From Nocardioides pantholopis (GTDB lineage: Bacteria; Actinomycetota; Actinomycetes; Propionibacteriales; Nocardioidaceae): a stretch of 64,000 nt of DNA. The position numbers and the translations under genes are program-made. The stretch lies in NCBI RefSeq assembly GCF_003710085.1, contig NZ_CP033324.1, positions 1,178,001 through 1,242,000 on the forward strand. The letters are read 5' to 3'. Of this stretch, positions 58,036 through 64,000 are shown piece after piece (position 1 is the stretch's first letter; each line of letters begins with the position of its first letter). The notes beneath the pieces are model-generated. The model was not told the DNA's origin and made no database searches. It worked only from the letters and a program-made list of their open reading frames with translations.

Positions 58036-58992
58036 TCAGGCGCTGCGCTCGCTGAACGAGCCGCGGCTCTCGGTGGAGATCCAGTCGGCGAAGTCCTGGC
58101 CGGTGAGCCGGGAGAGCAGCGCCACGTCGTCCGCGAAGTGCGGAACCAGCCGCTCGCGGGCCTCCGCGGAGAGCTTGGGACGGTGGCCGCCCCCGGCCTG
58201 GAGCCGGCGGACCAGCGGCGCGCTGGCCCGCCGCCACACCTCGGGCGGCGCGAACTGCCCGAGCCGGGCCCCGGCCCGGACCACCGGCCCGAGGACGTCC
58301 GAGCGCAGGCCGGGCTCCACGAAGTTGCGCAGGTTGTCGCGCGGCACGGAGTCGACCACGCCCTCGTCGATGCCGAGGAAGCGGCAGGCTCGGTCCAGGG
58401 TCGCGGTGGGCTCGTCGACGAGCTCGCGGTAGCGCAGCACCAGGACCCGCGCGGGGTCGACGTACCGGTAGAGGTGCTCGAGCTGCTCGCCGTACCGGCC
58501 GAGGTCGGCGTAGCGCCAGAACGGCGCCCAGCCGTCCTCGACGCGCTGGTCCTGGAGGGCGAAGGCGGCCTCGAAGTCGGCGACCGGCTCGAGCCCGTCG
58601 CACCACAGGTGCATCCAGTTGCTGTACGCGCGGTCGATGGGGTCGCGCAGGAGCGCGATCAGCCGGACCTCGGGCAGCGCCTCGCCGATCCGGCGGTGGG
58701 CGCCGGTGTTCCACAGGTAGAACGCGGTGCTCTCGCCGCGCACCTGGTCGGGCCGGGCGGGCTCGAAGAGCCGCTCGTAGTCGCGGCGGCGCCAGAACCA
58801 CTCCTGCTGGGAGTGCTTGTCGCCGGGTCCGCTCCACGCGGGCGGCGGCGCGTCGTCGCAGAGCCAGTACTTCGGCTCCTTCGGGGTCGTGGAGAAGACC
58901 TGGGGGTGCTGGGCGAGCGCGGCGTGCAGGGCGGTGGTGCCCGCCTTGGGGGCGCCGATGATCAGGAAGTCGGGCTGGAGCGAGCGGGTCAC
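58036..58992 (-). CDS. Sulfotransferase family protein
   Basis: The 318-residue product has the 5'-phosphosulfate loop PDFLIIGAPKAGTTALHAALAQHPQV, VRLIALLRDPIDRAYSNWMH (3'-phosphate binding) and a FLGIDEG...DNLRNFVEPG region close to the C-terminus. It transfers sulfate from PAPS to a glycan, lipid or metabolite. It is next to glycosyltransferase genes, so a sulfated glycoconjugate is a reasonable inference. Confidence 0.88.
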   Translation of the reverse strand: MTRSLQPDFLIIGAPKAGTTALHAALAQHPQVFSTTPKEPKYWLCDDAPPPAWSGPGDKHSQQEWFWRRRDYERLFEPARPDQVRGESTAFYLWNTGAHRRIGEALPEVRLIALLRDPIDRAYSNWMHLWCDGLEPVADFEAAFALQDQRVEDGWAPFWRYADLGRYGEQLEHLYRYVDPARVLVLRYRELVDEPTATLDRACRFLGIDEGVVDSVPRDNLRNFVEPGLRSDVLGPVVRAGARLGQFAPPEVWRRASAPLVRRLQAGGGHRPKLSAEARERLVPHFADDVALLSRLTGQDFADWISTESRGSFSERSA

Positions 58993-59095
58993 GGCGACCT
59001 CCGCGGTCGAACTGCCGGGTTCACGACGTCGCCGACAGTAATGGCGTGGACGGGCCCGGTCGACGGTTTCCGGCGAATGCGCCAGGGGCCGATGG

Positions 59096-59461
59096 TCAGT
59101 CCTCCCAGGGGGCCGAGTCGCCCATCTTGGCGTAGTACTTCGCCAGGTGGCTCTTGACCCGGTCGATGTCCTTGGCCGGCAGGTCGACGCCGCCGCGGGA
59201 GCCCTGCATCACGTTGCCCGCGGCGATCACGCCGCGGGGGACGGCCCGGAGCCGGCCGTCGACGACGTCGGCGACCAGCAGCTTGTACGCCGTGAAGTTC
59301 TCCTTGTTCTCGGCGTCGTACCAGACGTGGGCGTCGCGGTACTTCGGGTTGGGTCCGTCCTCGGCGTCGGCCCAGGCGCGCACCCGCTTCTCGGCGGCGG
59401 CGCCGTCCCACGCGCGGTCCCGGTCGGCCAGGGGCAGGTCCTGGAAGCTGGTCACGGCCAC
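59096..59461 (-). CDS. DUF6582-like hypothetical protein
   Basis: The 121-residue product contains AWDGAAAEKRVRAWADAEDGPNPKYRDAHVWYDAENKENFTAYKLLVADVVDGRLRAVPRGVIAAGNVMQGSRGGVDLP and ends HLAKYYAKMG. The arrangement resembles a domain known from phage-related and bacterial proteins (DUF6582). No active site visible. GTG start. Confidence 0.65.
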   Translation of the reverse strand: MAVTSFQDLPLADRDRAWDGAAAEKRVRAWADAEDGPNPKYRDAHVWYDAENKENFTAYKLLVADVVDGRLRAVPRGVIAAGNVMQGSRGGVDLPAKDIDRVKSHLAKYYAKMGDSAPWED

Positions 59462-59544
59462 GGCGTACTCCTCCTCGCTGGTGGGCGCCCGGTACCCAGC
59501 CGGCGGGACGCATGCGGGGCGGCCCGGCGGGGGACCGGGGCGGC

Positions 59545-59697
59545 ATGGATGATCAGCACCAGGAGAGGCCCACCACCAACAAGCCCCTGAACGGGCCCCG
59601 CAAGGGTGCCATCGGGCCGGCCTTCGCGGTCCTCGGCCTGGTGATCGTGGTCGTGGTGATCTTCGCGGTCATCACGCTGCTGCGCTACAACTCCTAG
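59545..59697 (+). CDS. Small single-pass membrane protein
   Basis: The 50-residue product has a hydrophilic Pro/Asn-rich N-terminus and a C-terminal helix (FAVLGLVIVVVVIFAVITLL). The ribosome site is weak (GGGG), so the start is uncertain. No family recognised. Confidence 0.55.
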   Translation: MDDQHQERPTTNKPLNGPRKGAIGPAFAVLGLVIVVVVIFAVITLLRYNS

Positions 59698-59733
59698 CGC
59701 AGCCCCGGGCCGCCGGCCGACGCGTCCTACGGG

Positions 59734-60027
59734 TCAGATCGCCCGGTAGGGGATCGCGGTGATGAACAGGACCCGCTCCGGGATCGTGTCCCGCTTCACC
59801 TGCACGGTGAGCTCGTGGCCGCGGGCCCGCGCCCGGCGCAGGGCGTTGACGATCGCGCTGACGGCCAGGCTGGAGAGGTAGGTGACCCGCGACAGGTCCA
59901 GCACCAGGAGCGGCTCGTCGCCGTAGTCGTCGAGCACCGCCTTCAGGTTCTCGATCTCCAGCTCGTCGAGATCGCCCTCGAGCTCAAGGACCCGCGGAGT
60001 CGCGGCCTGCGGCGTCGTGGCGGTCAT
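59734..60027 (-). CDS. STAS-domain anti-sigma-factor antagonist-like protein
   Basis: The 97-residue product is a single STAS domain: VLELEGDLDELEIENLKAVLDDYGDEPLLVLDLSRVTYLSSLAVSAIVNALRRARARGHELTVQV. The Ser in TYLSSLAV is in the position phosphorylated in SpoIIAA-type antagonists. ATG 60027 (MTATTP) is preferred because the upstream extension is low-complexity. No anti-sigma kinase is nearby. Confidence 0.8.
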   Translation of the reverse strand: MTATTPQAATPRVLELEGDLDELEIENLKAVLDDYGDEPLLVLDLSRVTYLSSLAVSAIVNALRRARARGHELTVQVKRDTIPERVLFITAIPYRAI

Positions 60028-60254
60028 CTGACCGACCGCCTGAGCGGCGTACGACGTTCGCGGAGCGGGGGTCGGGAAGCGGCGGTGACAGGGAGCATGG
60101 GTCGGACCTCTCGGTTCATGCCGAGGCGAGGGCGCCGACCGCTCCAGTATCGCGGCGGTCAAACCCCCTCCGTCACACCTTCCGGGGTGGGAGCCGGCGC
60201 CGGCCGGCGCATCCGCGCGACCCAGGGTGGGGTCACCGCTGGCGGGACCCGGTG

Positions 60255-60328
60255 CGCCCCCGGCAGGACTCGAACCTGCGACCGGCGGATTAGAAGGCCG
60301 CTGCTCTATCCAGCTGAGCTACGGAGGC
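60255..60328 (-). tRNA. tRNA-Arg (TCT)
   Basis: On the minus strand: acceptor GCCTCCG/CGGGGGC (one G-U), D arm GCTC/GAGC, anticodon arm with loop CTTCTAA (anticodon TCT) and one C-T mismatch at the stem base, and T arm GCAGG/CCTGC with TTCGAGT. CCA not encoded. DNA to the right of it (60329 on) has a different composition. Confidence 0.93.
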
Positions 60329-60697
60329 TGGGGATCGGAATTGCAGTCGGGAGAACCCTCGGGATAACACCCGTGCGATCCACCCGACTTTGCAGCGCCG
60401 ACCCGCGGGTCAGTCTAGGGGGTCTTGTCCGCGGACTGTTGCTGCACTTGCGGCAGGCCAGATCCTCCCCGCGTTGCCGCGCCAATCGTCGGTCACGTCC
60501 TGCGCCGGTCGGCGGATCCGTGCCAGCGAGCTCATCTGACTGTGCGCCAGCGCGGTGAGCGCAACCGGCCGCCGCACTCCTGGCGCGATCCGGTGCACCG
60601 CCCAGATAGACGCGGTGGCACAGCATCGGTCTCACGGGAGCCGCCTAGTAGCCACGATTGGCGTGCGGGTGTCTCGAGTGCGTGCAAGCCTGAGCGC
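60329..60697. other. Gene-free interval upstream of accessory genes
   Basis: Nothing beyond short, unsupported reading frames is seen. Composition becomes less GC-skewed here than in the rest of the window. Confidence 0.5.
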
Positions 60698-61723
60698 ATG
60701 GGTCTGTTCTCCCGCCAATCCCGCAATGCCGCCCCGCCCCCGAAGAGCGCCGTCCCGACGACAATCGTGACGGTTGCCTTCCGTGAACTCGGCTCCCGAG
60801 ATCCACTCAGAAACTTCTCACCCGATCACGGCTACGCGTACACGTGGCCGTTTCCCTTACCGCCGCAGATCGGGCAATGGGCAGTCGCCGACGGTTGGGA
60901 GGGAGAGAGCAGCGTGGTCGTGGGCGCGTTGGGAATGCCTGCCCAAGCCAGAGGCATGGAACTGAAGGCGCTAAGCCGCCTGATCTCGCCCCTTGAAGTC
61001 GTGGCCGCGCAACAGCGACGCGACTCCCCATCGCACGCGTGGCTGGACCTCGCCCGCCGCGCGGCAGGCCTGCCAGTCGACCGTCCGTTGATCGACCGTG
61101 TCCCAGATGGCTTCGATCCCCTGCCGCCCGCTGCCGGTGAAGCAGGGATCAAGGCCGCCGATCACAACGGGAACGTCTGGTGGCGCGCCTACAACCTCTC
61201 CGCTGAACTAGGCCGCGATCCTGACGAGGCCCCAACCTTCAAGTCGATCGGGCAGCATTGGTATCGCGAACGCGATCGGCAGTCGAAGGCAGCAGACGAG
61301 CGACGCATGGCGCGCACCATCGCGACTATCGACCTCGGTGCCGCAATCCGGGACGTCCGGTCGCGCACTAGGGCCGAGGTTGAAGCCATGACGTTCGCCG
61401 GTCAGCCACTTTGGGACTGGCTCAAGCACGCCCAGGCACTCGAAAAGGACGGCCGCGCCGATGAGGCGCTGGCACTGCTCGAGGCCCTGATTATCGCCGC
61501 CGAGCAGGAAGCGAGTATCAGCGGGCGGGAGCCAGCGCCCGCATACACGGAGCGAGCAGCGATCATCCATCGCAAGCGACGTGACTATGTCGCCGAGATC
61601 GCTGCCGTGGAGCGGTGGATAAATGCCTGCCCTCCGGAGGAGCGCGGCCCTGGCGCGCTGCAGGGCAAGCTGGCCGAGCGGCTCGATCGAGCTCGTGAGC
61701 TGGCAGCCAAGAACACCGGATGA
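60698..61723 (+). CDS. Hypothetical protein, unknown function
   Basis: The 341-residue product begins MGLFSRQSRNAAPPPKSAVPTTIVTVAFRELGSRDPLRNFSPDHGYAYTW, a start seen in actinobacterial hypothetical proteins. The C-terminal half contains helical hairpins (HAQALEKDGRADEALALLEALIIAAEQEA, AYTERAAIIHRKRRDYVAEIAAVERWINAC) that look like tetratricopeptide-type repeats. Several codons are less GC-rich than in neighbours. ATG 60698 chosen because the upstream frame has no coding character. Confidence 0.65.
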   Translation: MGLFSRQSRNAAPPPKSAVPTTIVTVAFRELGSRDPLRNFSPDHGYAYTWPFPLPPQIGQWAVADGWEGESSVVVGALGMPAQARGMELKALSRLISPLEVVAAQQRRDSPSHAWLDLARRAAGLPVDRPLIDRVPDGFDPLPPAAGEAGIKAADHNGNVWWRAYNLSAELGRDPDEAPTFKSIGQHWYRERDRQSKAADERRMARTIATIDLGAAIRDVRSRTRAEVEAMTFAGQPLWDWLKHAQALEKDGRADEALALLEALIIAAEQEASISGREPAPAYTERAAIIHRKRRDYVAEIAAVERWINACPPEERGPGALQGKLAERLDRARELAAKNTG

Positions 61724-61866
61724 ATGCCAGACGCGTGGCATCGGTTGCTCGATTTGCCGTGCGCTCGGAGCCGCTGCATTCGTCGCTAGTCGGCGTAAGA
61801 ATCGCTCGCCTGTTTATTTCGCACTGCGTCGGGGTCTAAGACGATCCGGGGGGCAGCATCCTCGCT

Positions 61867-62802
61867 CTACAGGTTCTTGACGCCGAATGGAACGTGGACG
61901 CTCGGAACCAAGCTCTGCGTTCCTTCAAGGTGCGACATCTGGTCATCGAAGAAGATGTGGGGCTTCAAAATTCCGAGCACAGTGCTCTTCTCCCAACCAC
62001 CTAGGAAGAAGCCGTCGTTCACTCGCAGACCCCAGGACTTCAAGGACTTGATGGCGCGGGCGTACGCGGGAGCGTTGCGAGCAGTCACGATTGAGACGAA
62101 CAGGCGTCGCGCATAACGGGCGTCGTCCTTCGCTCTCGCGTCCTCGAGATCTTGGATCCGGTTGATCGCGCCAAGAAGATCCTTCATGGGACCCGGGGGC
62201 AGCGGAACCTCAGCCATCGTCGTCTCATGCTCGTGATAGCCCTCTATGCCTTCAGCGGCGTACACCCGTTCCGCGGAGTCATCAGCCAGTACCGCGTCGA
62301 AGTCGAACGCGACCCGCAGATCACGGTCCTCGGGATCATCCGCCTCAAGATCCGCCACCGAACCGACGACTTGTCCTGCCGGGAAGCCGAGTTCGGTGGC
62401 TTCGGCGACGTCCTTCGGGTTCGCCGACAGGAACAGCTTCATTCCGAACGCCGGTATGTACTTGTACGGCGAGCGCCCCTGCGTGAAGACCGCCCGTGTC
62501 ATCGGCAGACCGTGGGTCTCGATCGAACGCATGACCCGCGCCCCAGTCTCGGGGTCGTTCCGCGACAGCACGATGACCTCAACGACCGGGGATGGCCCGG
62601 TAGCTAAGTCGTTCAGGCCGAGCAACCTCCTGATGAACGGGAACGCAATGCCAGGTGCGAGTTGCTCCTCGTACTGTGCTTCCTGGAACGCCCTGTACTC
62701 GTCTTCTCCCTGCTCGTCGAAGACTGCGTGTGACTCAGTCAGGTCGAAGAGCGCGCTCGACGCGACGCCGATAACGAGTGTGTCAGTCCATTGCATGGCC
62801 AC
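61867..62802 (-). CDS. Cytosolic 5'-nucleotidase (NT5C1-like, PF06189 type)
   Basis: The 311-residue product matches the family: LVIGVASSALFDLTESHAVFDEQGEDEYRAFQEAQYEEQLAPGIAFPFIRRLLGLN, VEVIVLSRNDPETGARVMRSIETHGLPMTRAVFTQGRSPYKYIPAFGMKLFLSANPKDV, RVAFDFDAVLADD (motif I Asp) and the C-terminal IFFDDQMSHLEGTQ (motif III Asp). It dephosphorylates nucleoside monophosphates. ATG 62802 or 62796. Located in accessory-looking DNA, where nucleotide hydrolases can also have defence roles; that is only a suggestion. Confidence 0.85.
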   Translation of the reverse strand: MAMQWTDTLVIGVASSALFDLTESHAVFDEQGEDEYRAFQEAQYEEQLAPGIAFPFIRRLLGLNDLATGPSPVVEVIVLSRNDPETGARVMRSIETHGLPMTRAVFTQGRSPYKYIPAFGMKLFLSANPKDVAEATELGFPAGQVVGSVADLEADDPEDRDLRVAFDFDAVLADDSAERVYAAEGIEGYHEHETTMAEVPLPPGPMKDLLGAINRIQDLEDARAKDDARYARRLFVSIVTARNAPAYARAIKSLKSWGLRVNDGFFLGGWEKSTVLGILKPHIFFDDQMSHLEGTQSLVPSVHVPFGVKNL

Positions 62803-63001
62803 GCTTCAACCGTACGAGTTCTATGACGACCTGGGATGCAAACCGGCCGAGCGGGTCCTAGTAAGCACGCGGACTCGGCGTGGGTCACCCTCCCGAACAT
62901 GGGGCTTGTTCGCGTAGGGGTCGCATCCGCGAACGACGAACTCGAAGCCTCCTCTCTGGGATCGTGTCTTTCCGCAGCCTGTTGATGTCTGAGGTGTGAC
63001 C

Positions 63002-63007
63002 TAGCCT
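63002..63007 (+). promoter_or_regulatory. TAGCCT -10-like element before the last gene
   Basis: TAGCCT (63002-63007) fits TANNNT and lies 7 bp before the ATG at 63015, a near-leaderless layout like others in the window. Confidence 0.35.
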
Positions 63008-63014
63008 GCTCGAC

Positions 63015-64000
63015 ATGTTCCCGCCGCCAATTGGACCAGAGCTCGCCCCAGACGTCGCCCGACGGCTCGATGACATTTACTTCGCCGCAGACCCCCTCGG
63101 ATACTTCACAGCGCGTATCTCCAGCCTCCTCAACGGACTGATCTCCGAGCATGTCGACGACGAACCGCAACCGGCTTCGGAGCCATCACAGTTCGATAAG
63201 CTGGTTGGTGAGGTCGCCAAGACATACCGCAGCCCCACCTTGCAGGCCCGCAGATTACAGACCGCTATCGACGCCTTCGCCGTCCGCCACCACGCCGCCG
63301 AGACGCTTCTCCGTCTGGCCTACGTTCTTATCCGGCGCCGCAACGGTCTCGGGAGACCGAGCGTCTGGGCAGACGTGGAAGCCACCCCCACCGCCATGGG
63401 TGATGTTTTGAAGGGTATTCGCGAAGGCTTCAGCATTAACGCCGATAGGTGGGAGCAGTTCCGCGACCTCGTGTACCCGGCCGATGCGACCAACAGAGAC
63501 GATCCGAACATCATCTCGGGTGTCACTACGTTCGCGGAGTGGTTCAACTTCTCCATTCAGTTGTTTGAGCAGGGTCCACTTGACGTATCTGCGGCGCACA
63601 ACAAGTTCAAGCACGGTCTGGGCGTTCGCATCCGCGACGACTACCTCGTCACTTTGGTGACCGGCGGTCCCGACGAGCGCGGATACATACCGCAATCCGC
63701 TCTTAAAGGGGACGGAGCAGTCAACCTCTTCGACCGCACCGTGCTGCAGTTTCTCGCCACCCCCGGGCCACGCAAGCAAGGATCTGCACTGGAGAGCACC
63801 ACCCTACGGCTGAGTCCCGATGTTCTCCTGGCCCAAGCAGCTCTCATCGCACACACCTACGCTGCGATGTTTTGCATCGCAGCGAAGGCGCACTTCAACG
63901 CCCGCAGCAACCGTCACGATGTCGATGCCGGTGACGACTGTCAGGAGTCTCCTGTTTTGACATACCCGGGCCTGCTGGTCAACGGGCCACTTCCCGAGCA
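63015..64000 (+). CDS. Unknown protein, open at the right edge (5' part)
   Basis: From ATG 63015 the frame stays open for 328 codons to the window end. It begins MFPPPIGPELAPDVARRLDDIYF and continues FAEWFNFSIQLFEQGPLDVSAAHNKFKHGLGVRIRDDY. The HNKFKHG stretch is reminiscent of motifs in small families of unknown or defence-related proteins, but I cannot name it. Codon use is less GC-biased than in the core region, suggesting acquired DNA. The gene is not otherwise visible as a complete frame because its stop is outside the window. Confidence 0.75.
   Translation, partial: MFPPPIGPELAPDVARRLDDIYFAADPLGYFTARISSLLNGLISEHVDDEPQPASEPSQFDKLVGEVAKTYRSPTLQARRLQTAIDAFAVRHHAAETLLRLAYVLIRRRNGLGRPSVWADVEATPTAMGDVLKGIREGFSINADRWEQFRDLVYPADATNRDDPNIISGVTTFAEWFNFSIQLFEQGPLDVSAAHNKFKHGLGVRIRDDYLVTLVTGGPDERGYIPQSALKGDGAVNLFDRTVLQFLATPGPRKQGSALESTTLRLSPDVLLAQAALIAHTYAAMFCIAAKAHFNARSNRHDVDAGDDCQESPVLTYPGLLVNGPLPE

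Noticed and set aside
60255-60328. tRNA-Arg as attachment site of the right-hand accessory stretch
   Set aside because: Elements normally insert at the tRNA 3' end, which faces left here. The odd DNA is on the 5' side and no direct repeat of the tRNA end was seen.
62908-62934. GTTCGCG / CGCGAAC inverted repeat as an SOS (LexA) box
   Set aside because: The arms are 13 bp apart, unlike the actinobacterial LexA box, and no SOS gene is adjacent; probably a chance hairpin.

Overview
The window is high-GC actinobacterial DNA. GTG starts, ATGA/GTGA overlaps between consecutive genes, TANNNT-type -10 elements, LPxTG surface proteins, a GAF-ANTAR regulator, oligoribonuclease and F420/LLM-type oxidoreductases point to Nocardioidaceae (Nocardioides-like). 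That placement is an inference from gene style, not from a marker gene. Three tRNA genes are present: Lys-CTT, His-GTG and Arg-TCT.

Layout. 1-1656: two overlapping cell-wall-anchored LPxTG proteins, the first cut by the window edge. 1828-3649: a 13E12-type DUF222/HNH endonuclease gene bracketed by arrays of a ~45-bp repeat. 3686-4369: a lipoprotein. 4470-34656: a ~30-kb catabolic supercluster of about 30 genes in five transcription blocks. 34679-38950: a membrane protein and a complete glycine-betaine/proline ABC importer (proVWX order). 39015-46320: isochorismatase-like hydrolase, tRNA-Lys, FAD oxidoreductase, MASE1-type histidine kinase, secreted sulfatase. 46444-49177: two paralogous NarL-type regulators flanking a GAF-ANTAR protein. 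49256-52530: tRNA-His, orn, a MauE/DsbA-like redox pair, adenosine deaminase. 52589-58992: a sugar cluster with four glycosyltransferase-fold proteins, a GH43-like protein and a sulfotransferase. 59096-60328: small genes, a STAS protein, tRNA-Arg. 60698-64000: an accessory-looking stretch with less biased composition (an unknown protein, a cytosolic 5'-nucleotidase and an unknown gene running off the end).

The supercluster is the most interesting part. It contains a homologue of plant red chlorophyll catabolite reductase (RCCR) beside an NAD-binding epimerase-like protein; a monooxygenase-like protein and alpha/beta hydrolases; three acyl-CoA dehydrogenases; two enoyl-CoA hydratase-like proteins; an acyl-CoA synthetase; a class III CoA-transferase; four hot-dog proteins; MmgE/PrpD; an LLM flavin oxidoreductase; a fused double-Rid protein; a thiolase-fold protein without visible catalytic cysteines next to a DUF35 zinc-ribbon protein; a citramalyl-CoA-lyase-type HpcH/HpaI aldolase; a five-gene peptide-type ABC importer; an MFS carrier; and a FadR/GntR regulator. 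Near-identical operators TATGTC-N-GACAT(A/T) lie at three block promoters, two of them between -35 and TAGGGT -10 elements, with a degenerate half-copy at a fourth. This suggests that one regulator, probably the GntR at 23700-24455, controls import and breakdown of one unidentified substrate. The 24654-34656 block combines two CoA-dependent carbon-carbon cleavage modules, one like itaconate/citramalate breakdown (CoA-transferase, mesaconyl-CoA-hydratase-like MaoC, HpcH/HpaI lyase) and one like the steroid side-chain retro-aldolase (MaoC pair, DUF35, Ltp2-like). The substrate cannot be read from sequence; a bilin-like or other cyclic or branched compound is a speculation.
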